Below, piece after piece: positions 30,602 through 41,232 of a DNA stretch of 64,000 nt. Positions within the stretch are counted from its first letter, which is position 1. Each line of letters starts with the position of its first letter. The translations under genes and the position numbers were made by a program. The stretch spans positions 157,355 to 221,354 of the forward strand of contig NW_004440383.1 of the NCBI RefSeq assembly GCF_000330505.1. The letters are read 5' to 3'. Origin of the DNA: Entamoeba invadens IP1. Lineage: Eukaryota; Evosea; Mastigamoebida; Endamoebidae. The notes beneath the pieces were generated by a model. The model saw only the letters and a program-made list of their open reading frames with translations, ran no database searches and was not told where the DNA came from.

Positions 30602-32599
30602 TTATTTTAAACTTAAAACATTAGTAAAACAAACATAAAACGTTGGAAACTTTTCGAGGAACTCTCTAAACTTGGAGAAGAGCAAAACACCCTTTTTGTC
30701 TTTCTCCAAAACGACTTTGTGATACACCCGAAGCCAAAGTAAGTGAATCACAAAAAGTGGTTGCGTGTCGACACATTGTTCCATGATTTCTGTGAGGAGA
30801 AAAGATTTCAAAACCGGGTGTGCCGTCGTTTTGGCGAAATACACGCCAACCGGGTACTGTGTGATTGTGCACAACAAAACGTAAAGACATTCCACCGCTT
30901 GAGTTGAAAATGGCAGAAACGGATTTGCCATTTTCGTCAATTTAAAAGCAAAGAACAATTCTTTTACCGTCAGTTTCTTGTTTTCCTTTTCTATAGCATT
31001 GAACACAGTTGCTTGATTCAAGTACGAAAAAATATCCTCGGAATTATAATGTAAAATCCAAATGATTAATGTTAACATTTGTTCTTGACTCAAATCTTTC
31101 ATTTCATCGTGTAAAACCGAGATAACATCACTTCTCATTTTCATGCTTTCAAAAAACGAAAACACTCCAAAATTGTCAAAGATATTGTTGTACTCAAACA
31201 CCGCCGTTTTGGTATCAAAACTTTTTTCAATTTCCAAAAATTTTGTGTCATGAGATATCATTTTGTAATGCATTGCGTTGACAAAATTTGGCACGTCATA
31301 ACTCTGTGGAAATTTCAAAGTAAAATTCTTGTTTTGACTTGGAAACGCCCGAAACAAAAGTTGTGTGTTTTTTTCCACAAAGAAGTGTTGTTTCAAATTC
31401 TCCACAATAACATTTCCCTCGTCACTTTTGGATAACATTTTAACTATACTTGCAACAAATGGGACTTCACAGAATGATAGTAACTTAAACGTTTTAAAAA
31501 CTAGTTGGAGCATATCATTTTGTTTATAATATCGACAGTTCTGTGGATAGTTTAAAAACCCATTTAAAATGACACATATGAGTCTTTCAAATACAGCCAT
31601 ATCGGTGTCCCTCACATTCGATATTTTGTTACAAAAATTGTTGAACAAGTTTACCGTGCTTTGGAACGACTTAGTGAATGATAAATCGACATAATAGAGT
31701 TTCATCACATCAGCGTCGAAAAAGAACCTAAAGCTGTCCAACAGTGCGTAATTCGTGTTTTTCAAATTTGTAATAATCCCACTGCTTGTCTCATCAAAAT
31801 TTGTTGTGAAGAGTGTTTTGAAGTAAAATGACTCATTTTTCTCGTAAACGGGTAATACAAAACATTTATAATTTTTATAGTTATAAGTACTAGAAGCTAA
31901 TGGTATGAACCAGTTATATCCAATTGTTCGAATAAATTCGGTATTATTGGAATATTTCCTCAGTGCCTTTGCAAGATGAAAAATGAAAGGATCCGTGCTG
32001 TTGATCTTTTCTGATGATACGCTTGATATGAGTGTATAAAGTACTTCATTCTGTAATACCAACAAAAGACCTTTAAAAACTCGAGTGAAGTTTGTTATTT
32101 GTGTCAGTGGATCAGTAACGAAATCAAAAAACGTTTGCACTGCTAAAAGAACACAACGGACTATAGCTTTAGCTTGGGCAAGATCGGTTTTGAAAAACTG
32201 TTCGAAGACAACGGGATTTTCACATGAAAATGTGTTATGGGTTAAGCAGTTGTTTGTACATCCATTTTTGAATATACCACAGTCACAATATCCACACGAT
32301 GTATCACTTCGAGTATAGCTATGCCCAATATGTTGACTCGGATCAAAACAATTCGCACACAAACAAATCCCATCGCCATAACATCTCTTACAAGAGTAAC
32401 TCGTGTAAATCGGTCCAAAGCATTTACGCCGTTTAGGGCTTTGTGCAAACGCGTCTACTAACATGCTAACATTTGCAAATCCAAAAGTATTTGACAATAA
32501 CATATCTGTCGTTGAGAAACGACTTTGGCAAACTTGATTGAGTTGTGTCTCAAACACTTTTTCAAATTCTTGTGGATTAATCCCACGAAGTATATTCAT
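30602..32599 (-). CDS. UBR-box protein (N-degron recognin-like)
   Basis: A 665-aa intronless protein. Residues about 59-125 form a UBR zinc box: KCFGPIYTSYSCKRCYGDG, CLCANCF, HIGHSY and the hallmark SCGYCDCG. This is the site that reads basic N-terminal residues in UBR1/2-type E3 ligases. The rest (about 130-665) is helical and unrecognised. No RING finger or ClpS-like domain is visible and the protein is about one third the length of UBR1. It is therefore either a truncated recognin or an adaptor that needs a separate E3. Its N-end-rule role is inferred from the box alone. Confidence 0.8.
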   Translation of the reverse strand: MNILRGINPQEFEKVFETQLNQVCQSRFSTTDMLLSNTFGFANVSMLVDAFAQSPKRRKCFGPIYTSYSCKRCYGDGICLCANCFDPSQHIGHSYTRSDTSCGYCDCGIFKNGCTNNCLTHNTFSCENPVVFEQFFKTDLAQAKAIVRCVLLAVQTFFDFVTDPLTQITNFTRVFKGLLLVLQNEVLYTLISSVSSEKINSTDPFIFHLAKALRKYSNNTEFIRTIGYNWFIPLASSTYNYKNYKCFVLPVYEKNESFYFKTLFTTNFDETSSGIITNLKNTNYALLDSFRFFFDADVMKLYYVDLSFTKSFQSTVNLFNNFCNKISNVRDTDMAVFERLICVILNGFLNYPQNCRYYKQNDMLQLVFKTFKLLSFCEVPFVASIVKMLSKSDEGNVIVENLKQHFFVEKNTQLLFRAFPSQNKNFTLKFPQSYDVPNFVNAMHYKMISHDTKFLEIEKSFDTKTAVFEYNNIFDNFGVFSFFESMKMRSDVISVLHDEMKDLSQEQMLTLIIWILHYNSEDIFSYLNQATVFNAIEKENKKLTVKELFFAFKLTKMANPFLPFSTQAVECLYVLLCTITQYPVGVYFAKTTAHPVLKSFLLTEIMEQCVDTQPLFVIHLLWLRVYHKVVLEKDKKGVLLFSKFREFLEKFPTFYVCFTNVLSLK

Positions 32600-32754
32600 A
32601 GCGTTTTATGTATGTTCAATTATTGAGTTCTTTCATTATACTTATAATAATAATTATTATATTTGTTGAGTGTTTTTCTTCTTTTCATTTATTCCTCTTA
32701 ATTTTATTCAATAGTTTGATATTTTTTGTAAAACAATTGAAAACTGTTCAATCG

Positions 32755-33294
32755 TAATTATTATAAAGTCTGTTTTCTATTTAACAATATTGGGTTTTTA
32801 CTATTATTTATAATAACAGTATTATAATTTATAATAAAAATAAAGTGGTTTTTCTAAAAAATGGTTTGTATTTTATTTTTTTGTTCTTTTTTTAAAAAAG
32901 TGTGCTAAAAATAACAAAAAACAAAATTGCTTTACAACTAAAAAAATAATAAAGTCAAAACGAAGAATAGGTTGGTCTTGAAATGTGAATACGACGAAAT
33001 AAACTATGTCAACCAGGTTATTCAAAATGAATATGTTGTCATATTTGATAGAGCAGACATGTCAAATTATCATTTGGGTCAAATTGAAAACGACAACAAG
33101 TGAATTGGAAAAAAGTCAATGCTTAGGATTTGTTAATCATTGGTTTTAATTAATGACAATTTTATTAAAAGTTAATGGTTTTTAATTAGCGATATTGAGT
33201 ATAGTAAATAATGGTTTAATATTTTCGGTCTAGTTCTTTTCTTTATTATATTTTTAGAATATCGCTAAATAGAAAACAGACTTTATAATAATTA
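32755..33294. mobile_element. Non-autonomous TIR element, 540 bp, with coding fragment
   Basis: The left end, TAATTATTATAAAGTCTGTT then TTCTATTTA, is repeated in inverted orientation at 33266-33294. About 29 bp are exact, followed by near matches (AACAATATT against AGCGATATT). The element has no transposase. It contains an open coding fragment on the plus strand. The family is not determined; the palindrome-like AT ends make the exact border uncertain by a few bases. Confidence 0.72.
32945..33103 (+). pseudogene. Protein-coding fragment inside the 540-bp element
   Basis: An open stretch of about 52 codons ending in TGA, with non-AT-driven residues: RLVLKCEYDEINYVNQVIQN followed by EYVVIFDRADMSNYHLGQIE. 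The V-V-I-F-D-x-x-x-x-S strand recalls the core of CRAL-TRIO (Sec14) lipid-binding domains, but this is by eye only. No ATG starts it, and it begins and ends inside the element. It may be a captured host exon or a transposase relic. Confidence 0.4.
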
Positions 33295-33445
33295 TATAAT
33301 AATTATATACTTTTACATTCTTTTCTTTTCTTTAAAAAAAAATGTGTTATTCAATTTGATTAATGTTATTCATGCCCATTAAACAAATTTTGTTATTCTA
33401 AATCAGAAAACCAAAAAGTGAACTAAAAATGAAAGGAGAAGTACA

Positions 33446-33976
33446 ATGGCAGGAGTGACTGTGAAAGCTTTACTTATCACCGACTTGGACGGAAAACGCC
33501 TCTTTAGCAAATTCTATGACAAAGAAATCCTCAAACCCAAACAGACGGACATTGAGCTCCACGTCGCAAAGTCGACTACCTCAAAAGGGAATAGTGAGCT
33601 CTTCTTGCTAGACAAGTACTTAGTGATTTATAAGATCGTTTCGGATCTTATTATATCGATTATAACGGACGCCACAGAAAATGAGTTATTTGTCAACAAT
33701 GCCTTGTCATGCATTGTCGACACGTTTGGTATTGTCTTTAGTTCAAAAGGATTTGATAAAAAGACTGCTTTAGAGTATTTCGACAAAGTAGCTATAACGG
33801 TTGATGAAGTCATAGATGACGGATTTATTCTTGATACCGACCCAGAAACAGTAGCCAATAGAGTTAACCTGAAAGGGCTTGAAGGAAATGAGTCGATCAA
33901 TTTATCAGACGCCACAATCACTGATGCTTTACACTTTGCTAAAGGCTCCCTCATCAATTTATGGAGGGGGAAATAA
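33446..33976 (+). CDS. Coatomer zeta subunit (COPI)
   Basis: A 176-aa small coat subunit of COPI vesicles that pairs with gamma-COP in Golgi-to-ER transport. The longin-like fold spans about 1-150: VKALLITDLDGKRLFSKFYD, then FLLDKYLVIYKIVSDLIISI and LSCIVDTFGIVFSSKG, then VAITVDEVIDDGFILDTDPE. The DEVIDDGFILDTDP segment separates zeta-COP from AP sigma chains. It is intronless and of standard length. The start is the ATG at 33446; an ATG at 33429 is out of frame. Confidence 0.92.
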   Translation: MAGVTVKALLITDLDGKRLFSKFYDKEILKPKQTDIELHVAKSTTSKGNSELFLLDKYLVIYKIVSDLIISIITDATENELFVNNALSCIVDTFGIVFSSKGFDKKTALEYFDKVAITVDEVIDDGFILDTDPETVANRVNLKGLEGNESINLSDATITDALHFAKGSLINLWRGK

Positions 33977-34033
33977 TTTTATTTGATTTTAGAATTGGTC
34001 CATTGCTTGGGTGTGACACTGACGAAATAAGAC

Positions 34034-34754
34034 TCAATTAAATTCGATCAACGGGTCGTAGAGGTATCCGTACATATTCTCTTTTCCTCTTTCTGCTGTT
34101 CCGTAATTGCCAGAGACGGTCATACTGACTTTAGTTGATGATATTTTGATTGGTTCGAGTGTCTTTGGGAGTTTGTTGATGAGGGTTGTGTCGTCGTTAT
34201 AGAACAAAGTAACGCTCTTTGTTATTTCTTAGTCATAATAATACAATAAAATGAACAAACTGTGGAGAAAAAGTCGTGAAGACGTTAGGTGAACCATAAT
34301 GGTCACAATTGAATTTCATCGTCGTTTTCTTTTCTTCGTCAGTAATCCCATCAACCCAAGAAGGACATACATAACTTTTGTCATAATATGGACAGACTAA
34401 ATTAACAATGGATTCGGAAAGAGTGGAAAGGCAATCGGACTTTGCTGCATTAAACATGTAGTAGTTTCCGCTTGGTTCCGCAGTGTCAAGTGTGATGTTA
34501 CATCCTCTTAAGTTTTCAATAGCCTTTGCAATTCTTTCGACTACCCTTGGAATCACTTCTTCCTTGAAAAGGGTGAGATAGAGTGTAATATGAGGCGCAC
34601 ATTTCGAAAAGTCAATTTGGTTGTTCACTCCATACGTTGAGGAGAGGGATTGCGTGAGGTCGATGATCTTTTGTTCGTCTTCCTGACTAAATCTGATGTT
34701 AATATTATAGTCGACTCCGAGTGTTCCAAATACAAAGAACAACAATAAAACCAT
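34034..34754 (-). CDS. Secreted 2H phosphoesterase (2',5'-RNA ligase-like)
   Basis: Probably 224 aa from exons 34754-34261 and 34214-34034, joined across a 46-nt GTTTGT intron. A signal peptide (about 1-13) is followed by the two-histidine phosphoesterase fold. The first motif is H55-I-T57 (KCAPHITLYL). The second is H165-V-T167 (SPHVTLFYN), whose His codon is built by the splice (CA + C). The 2H family cleaves or ligates 2'-5' or cyclic phosphates in RNA and nucleotides; a lumenal or secreted location is unusual for it. The intron must end in GAG rather than the usual TAG/AAG/CAG for the second motif and the total frame to work; alternatives destroy both. The substrate is unknown. Confidence 0.78.
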
Positions 34755-35202
34755 ACCTTTGCTCTTTTAAGTTCTATTTAATTCTTATTATAATAAACAT
34801 TTTCTTCTTAAAGTGCAGAAATCTTTGGTGTGTTTTGATTTCCTCTATTTTAGTCTGTGAATCATTACTCTCTCATTTAATTGGTAAAACAACTATTGTA
34901 ATGCCATACGAAATAGGTTGCAAAACGTAATTGGTTCCTTAAATTATTGATTTTATACGAATTCTTAATTGAATAAATCGGGAGTTAAGTGTTGTTTTTT
35001 CTCCAATTTTGTTGGCTTTTCTTATGTATTTCGTACTCAACCACACACCATTTCTTGTATTATTAATAATGGTTTAAATATATTATAATTTATAGTAATG
35101 ATAGTTCTTTCCAGTAGAAACAAATTCTATAAGTATCATTTAATTTACTATAAAATGGTAAACGCATGAGCACCAATCAATTGAAGACATTTCCATACAC
35201 AA
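34755..35202. other. AT-rich spacer, nothing seen
   Basis: 448 bp between the 2H phosphoesterase start and the 3' end of the Rab gene. No supported reading frame. Confidence 0.5.
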
Positions 35203-36075
35203 TTAGCAGCATCCGCTGTCTTGTTCCTTTCCTTTATTCAGTTGGAGAGTTTCCTTCTGTCCCATTTGGTCGTCGAGATTGATTGCGTCGAACAACTTGA
35301 CGAACGCGTCTTTGACACCTTTGAATTAATAAATTTAGTAGTTTTAAGTATAATAAAGTATTAATTAAAATTAAAGAACAAACCATTCCCAGTCTTCGCA
35401 GAAGCTTCAGCGTAGAGCATCCCTAATTCTGTTGCTAGTCTTTGAGCATCTTCAGTTTTAACTACGCGGTCTGCACCAGCATCAGACTTGTTTCCTAGAA
35501 GCATACATACAACTTCGGGCTCCGCTTTTAACAATTCACTTTGCCACATTCGAACGTCATCAAATGTTGTTGGATTTGTCACATCGTATACAATCACCGC
35601 ACCACGACTTCCTCTATAATACATTGAAACCATCGATTTGTATTTCTTTGTTGTCAGTCACACAGACGCACGATACATACACAACAAACTTCTTGACCAG
35701 CTGGATGTGAGTTATTACTATTGTTAATGTTAAACATTTGAAACAGAATAACTCGATCAATAAGATAATTATGATATGAAACATCTAGTTTAGTATTAAT
35801 AGTATACTTTAATTATAAATAAAAGTACAAACCAGTATCCCAAAGTGCTAATTTGATTTCTTGTCCCTTTCGCATGTAACTTGTCGCAACAAAGTTCGCG
35901 CCGATGGTGGCTTTTTCTGCTTGATTGAAAGTGTTCTTTGTATATCGATTAACCAAACACGTCTTTAAGTTATCACTTTTAAAAGTAATCCATATGAAAT
36001 TTTACAAAAACAAACCTTACCAACACCTTGACTTCCACACAAACAGACTTTATATATTGTAAGGTTGTTATACAT
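35203..36075 (-). CDS. Rab-family small GTPase, five exons including an 11-nt microexon
   Basis: A 192-aa vesicle-traffic GTPase assembled from exons 36075-36016, 35962-35833, 35700-35690, 35645-35384 and 35318-35203. The introns are 53, 132, 44 and 65 nt, all starting GTTTGT. The P-loop is GSQGVGKT (split by intron 1) and the effector loop is ATIGANFVATSY. The G3 motif WDTAGQE is assembled from exon 2 plus the 11-nt exon 3 (CTGGTCAAGAA). G4 is GNKSD and G5 is ASAKTG. The tail ends in Cys-Cys, the geranylgeranylation signal of Rabs. No published subfamily is assigned. The single open frame visible without splicing covers only the middle of the protein. Confidence 0.9.
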
Positions 36076-36657
36076 TATACTTTATAGCACTTTTTGGGTT
36101 TTATAGTTTTGACTTTTTCAGTTTACTATTCAAAAAGAATAGTTGGAATTATAAGTTTATATTTCTATCAAAATATAATATAATAACTATACAAACCCAA
36201 ATACTATTTATAAATATGGTTCTATTTCTATAATCTTATCTAAAAATAATACAAGAAGTATTCCAAAACATGACACAATTATTTTATTGTTTGGAATTTA
36301 TTATTAAAATAGTTTTTCAATTCCTTTTTTTTTAATTATCTTGTTTTGTATGAATAGAAATAATTATTCAGTTTAATGGTATATTTTAAATTTATATATT
36401 ATAAGAATATAATACAGTAAAAAGTTGTGAAGTATTTGATACTATTTTCTTATGTTAATTATTACTAGTTTATTTCTAATAACTTATTAATACAATTAAC
36501 AAACTTTGTTTGACTTACCCGTCACTCAAAGACGTCGTGTTTTTTTTTATTTATATAAATATTGAACACTGTATTATATTTTATTATTAATAAATGATAT
36601 GAATAAAAGAGAGTGAGATGGTATAGAAACAAATATGCAAAAACACAGCATTTACAA
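36076..36657. other. AT-rich spacer, nothing seen
   Basis: 582 bp of AT-rich sequence upstream of the Rab gene and downstream of the MYRF-like gene. No gene recognised. Confidence 0.5.
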
Positions 36658-38584
36658 TTAGACTGACACAATGATAAGAGTTGTATAATCCATTTTTGTG
36701 AATCCACATTGTAGAATAACGTTTCCGACATAGTCTGTTCTGTTCAAGACGACGCCAATGAGACAAGGTACTGTTAACCCAATTCGTTTCGTTGTTAAAG
36801 AGATTTCCAAGTTAGAAGGGAGAGGAGCACTAAATAAAAAGGTTGGATCATAACAATTCCATGGCAAGCTAGGGAAGCTGACTGGTACAATTGAACTTCC
36901 AACGCCTGTTTGGACTGATGTGATTGTATTAAAAGAAGTCATTTCGAATACGTGGTAAGCTGTTGATTAGTATGTATTATCTTCTCTTCCAAAACTTGAA
37001 TGATTTGCTCAACAAACGTTGCATCGAAATGAGAGAAATGAGTGCAATTGCCCCAATGACATGGAAAGACGCCATAATGGTCAGCGCAATGACACTTCTA
37101 AATTGTTTTGAGCAATTGAAGTGTATGATAGCAGTTAGTGTGATGAGACTAATAAATATCAGTGCATACAACGCACAGATTAAAATCCCCATCACACCAA
37201 CTATGAATGAGATCGTAAATGAACAAAAGATAGCAGTGATAACAATGGACCATGACACCACCTGAAGTGAACTCCAAAACACGTTGTTTTTAAATACGGT
37301 TAATAAAGAGTCGGGTTTGACTATCAGATCTTTCACTTCGTCTTTGTTTACTATCACAAAGGACCACTGGACACACGCAATCACAATCAATACACTCTCT
37401 ATCAAATACAGTGGTTTAATCAACGGGACAATAAGTGCAGATACAGAAAATGCTATGGCACTGAACACCAAAAACAAAGTCGGTCCAAAGCAATGTTTGG
37501 GGTCATTTCTGCTGTACTCCCTCTTCTTGTTAAGCAGAATGTCATATGTCGACTTCTGTCTATGGAACTCATCTTCAACATAATTCAATTGCCTCAATGC
37601 GTTCTTTGCAGTCGAACTCAGTGTTTTAAACTCGTTGTGTGTCTTTAAAGCAAGTGAGTCACTCTCTTTCTCTATTTCTTTAAGTGCTTCAACCATTATA
37701 GGAATGACTCCAATCATATCCACACTCAGTCCTCCCTCCTCATCTTCACTCACTAAGTCTGGGTAGACTTGTTGCACCTCTTGAGCCAGGAATCCGTACC
37801 TTGGTCCCGCTTTTTGTGGGTCTGTCAAGTACTTAAATTGCCTTCCACACAATTGTGAGAGTCCGTATAATGCATTTCCAATCGACTGAAAATGAGTTTT
37901 GCTCTTTTCATCGGACCTCACCAAAAACCCTTCATCTGCAAACACCTCTCCAAACATGTGGAGTTGTTGCAGCTTATTCCCAATTCGTTTGATCTTGAGT
38001 AAATCATTGACATCATATTCTTGGTCTGGTTTCACATCATCGGACTCCATCTTAATCTCACCTGATTCAGCAACGTCTTTCTCTTCTAGAAGACGCTGCA
38101 AACTCGAAAAATGTGGCGATGTTGTCGTCTCATTACTCGAAGCATTTACATCATAATTCTCGACTGTTAATAATTCAGGTTTTAACACACATTCTTTCTT
38201 GTTCTCGTCCTTCTGCATTTTATTCAGCGCGTTCCCTATAATTGGCGCCATTGCCTCTGTAAAAGCAAAAGGATATGTCTGTCTCCCTTGTGTTTTATCG
38301 ACCAACTTAATCATGAATTTGTCACACATTTTCTTCACTTTGACTTTGTCTCTTTCTTCCAAATTTTTGAACGATGTCAAACAAATGTTCTCGACGTTTT
38401 TCGACGGGTCTGTCAGTTGCGGTTTGACGTGTGAATCCCAAATGTGTGCGTATGCGTTATACCTCGTCATTGGCAACTTGTTACATCCTTGAAATCCACA
38501 CTTCCAGTTCTTCTTTCGTTGTGTTTGGGTCCTTGGGACTTCTTTCACTGGTATATTCATTATACCTGTGAATTGGTTCATCAT
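36658..38584 (-). CDS. MYRF-like membrane protein: C2H2 finger, autoproteolytic ICA domain, multiple TM helices
   Basis: 622 aa from exons 38584-37018 and 36959-36658 (58-nt intron GTTTGT...CAG with a TACTAAT branch-like site). A C2H2-type finger lies at C29-x4-C34-x12-H47-x4-H52. A central intramolecular-chaperone/endosialidase-type domain spans about 212-305. It has the Ser-Lys dyad in S224-D-x-x-x-K229, the same spacing as the self-cleaving MYRF SD-x3-K, and RYGFLAQEVQQVYPDLV matching the family IAQEV-P-V core. A coiled coil (about 300-355) precedes about five hydrophobic helices (about 366-520) and a lumenal tail of about 100 residues with an N-glycosylation sequon (NRT). By analogy with MYRF and Dictyostelium MrfA, the protein should trimerise, cleave itself and release the N-terminal finger fragment from the ER membrane. 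The MYRF NDT80-type DNA-binding domain is absent. Release and DNA binding are inferred. Confidence 0.8.
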
Positions 38585-38879
38585 GTGTTATTTTATAGTT
38601 TTTTTATTATTTTTCTTTAAAACAATCCAAAGCAGTCATTTTGATATCCAAAAACTCTTCGATTTTTGGTTTGATTTTTGTCCACCAAATCCACTGATTC
38701 TACAACAAAACTATAAATTTATTATAATAAAACTATTTTATTTTCTCAAAAAGTGAGCTTGAAGCCTTTGAATTTGAACGTCACGTCAAAAGTATTAACT
38801 TAATAGTACTTTTGTCAAATAAGAACAAATTAGACGGAATAACCAATTAAACTATAGCAAAACTAGACAAAATTGTTCT

Positions 38880-41025
38880 TTACTTTTTCTTGCCAAAGAA
38901 CCCACTGAACGAAAAGAACCCCGACGAATTCGTCCTTTGTTCGAGTCTTTGCTGCGGTTGCTGCTCTTTGATAGGTGTCCCCGATATTTCCTTTGGTTCG
39001 TCCAAGTCGATGTTGACTGCTTCCAGAATGAGGGGCTTGTCGAGCCCTTTAATTTCGATGACGTGTCTCGTCTTAGGTGTGACACTGCATGTGAAGTCAA
39101 TGCGACTCAACGGAGTGAATGTGAATGAGTCTCTGACATCGACGGCTTGTAACGGTGGTACTGGGTAGTTTACTTGAACCAAAGAGTTTCTTTCTGGTGA
39201 TGGGATTTCAAAGAGTTGTGAAGGTGTTTGTCCGAATTCTCTTGCTTGATCTTTAAAACTGATTGTCTTAGTATCAATAAAATCATTTTCATACGTTGCG
39301 GGGTAAAACACATTATCCGCATCAAATGCTGCTGGCGGTCGTTGTAAATAGCCGAAGATGAGGTCGACCCATTTATTGATATTCTCTGATACATAATCAG
39401 ACTCAAGAGCGTCTTTCATGATCTGTTCAAAGTCTTCTTGTGTTGTTGCCCACTTTGGGAGTCTGACTGAGTCGATCATGTCTTGTGTAGTTCTATACCC
39501 AAAATATACATGGTCTTTGTTATTCAGAAAACTAGTGTTTTGATAGAACTCAGGCACAAGTTCTTTAACATCACTTGTGTGGCTCAACACGCCATTCCAA
39601 CATTCTTCAATTGAGCTGAATATTCGATCCGGCTTATCAAAGACGCCATTTTGCAGATGCAACATAAACTCAGGCACTAATCGGACCAAGAAAAACACAA
39701 CATACGCTGGTGTGGAGTAGTGTGTACCATACAAGAAGAGAGGGGGGTTCATCTCCATCATTCTATCACGTAATTTGTCCAACCGTTCATGATTTAATGC
39801 GCCAATAGGTTTCGATAAGTCTCTGAAATTTGTCGTGTCATTCAAGTCGAGAGAGTCTGACGTGTAATTTGAGAGAACCCAAGGGAAGACGGGGTATTGT
39901 GTTAAATCATTATAACTTCTTCCCGCTTGGAAATTCAAATAGATGAGGTATTCATAATTGGAAAGTGACCTTTCCTTCCACTTCTTTATCATTTCATTGA
40001 ATTGACTCCCATCGTCCGGCTTCACTTTACACTTCGTCGAGTTGTAAATTGTCGCTTGGACTTTGTTTCTGACCTCTGGCGAACTGAACACAATGAACGT
40101 CGACGTCTTTTGAAAGAAGAATTCAAGACCAGTGTGTTGCATGACATACCTCCGGCGAAATAAGTAGACAACATCATTCAAATTTGCACTCTTCGTTGCG
40201 ATGTTTTCTTCGACATAAGGCTATTCCATTAGTTTTATTTCATGTCCATGAGTATAAAAGGCAAGTAATAACAAACGATGAAGTAAAATGCGTATTGTGT
40301 GAGGACAAATCTCCCCGAAATTTCCATTAAAGGAAGGATCTGTGTAGCTGGACAATTTTCTAAAATAGTCTCGTCGACTCTTTTAAACATTCCGATATGA
40401 GGTTGGAGGGAGTCAAGTCGAGAGTTAATGTATTCATTTGCGTAGACGTAGACATCTTCCTTATCTCCGGATTTAAATAGTTTGTGCATGCGATTGAGTA
40501 ATTGGAATATTTCCTCAAAGTTCACAAATTTTGGAGTCAATTGGTGTGTCTTGTCAACTTCAACACTGTTATATGGCTTGATCCCATTTTGTTCTTTCAT
40601 ATCGGTGTGTTTACTTGATTTAATAATAATTTCGTTGTTGGGGGTTTTCACAAGTTCATAAATCTATAAATAAATTCATTGCTTTAATATGCAACTTAAT
40701 ACAGATCTGAGGTATACTATACTACAACAAACGTTGTCATATTGAATTCGGCGAATAGGAAACGACTGTTCGTCTGAAGCAAAAAACACTGAGAACGAGC
40801 ATATTTTCAAAGTGCCCATAACTTCTCTACTCATGAATTTGTTTAGACTAGTGGTCTTCACTACCAATAATGCAATTAAAAAAAATAAGCAAACTGCTGT
40901 CGATTAGTATCAAAGTACACACATGCACAGTCATTCAAATATTGTTCTCCAGGTTCGAGCAATAGAAGGTTGAACCGACTTTTGGGCTTCACAAAGCTGT
41001 AATTGCGCAAAGTGTTTTTCCGCAT
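38880..41025 (-). CDS. FAN-like BEACH-domain protein (GRAM/PH + BEACH, no WD40)
   Basis: 657 aa from exons 41025-40895, 40847-40733, 40663-40277 and 40220-38880; the introns are 47, 69 and 56 nt. The N-terminus SRFNLLLLEPGEQYLND plus GTLKICSFSVFFASDE and FPIRRI matches the GRAM-PH start of FAN (NSMAF). A second PH-like element (LMEISGRFVLTQYAFYFIPY) leads into the BEACH domain (about 240-520), which includes RSYNDLTQYPVFPWVLSNY, NFRDLSKPIGAL, YGTHYSTPAYVVFFLVRLVP, FGYRTTQ and KWVDLIFGYLQ. BEACH proteins act in lysosome/vacuole biogenesis and membrane traffic. The WD40 propeller normally at the C-terminus is missing; a polar tail ends in SGFFGKKK. An upstream non-ATG extension meets a stop, so the ATG at 41025 is taken as start. 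Confidence 0.85.
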
Positions 41026-41172
41026 CAAATTTGAAATTTTCAGTTCAAAAAGTGTATCCTTTTCGAGCAATTTCTTTCGTTAATTGGGGTTCTACTTTCA
41101 GTCAAATAGCTATGTTATTTTAATATCTTTTACTATATAAATACTATACAATAGATCCCCCTTCTTTCATTC

Positions 41173-41232
41173 AAATAACATTTTAAATAACATTTTAAAT
41201 AACATTTTAAATAACATTTTAAATAACATTTT
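41173..41232. repeat. 12-bp tandem repeat, 5 copies
   Basis: Five exact copies of AAATAACATTTT lie in the divergent spacer between the BEACH gene and the two-RRM gene. Confidence 0.9.

Noticed and set aside
34755..35202. Plus-strand frame at 34721-34930 as a small gene
   Set aside because: It overlaps the 2H phosphoesterase start on the other strand and has no coding-like composition or family resemblance.
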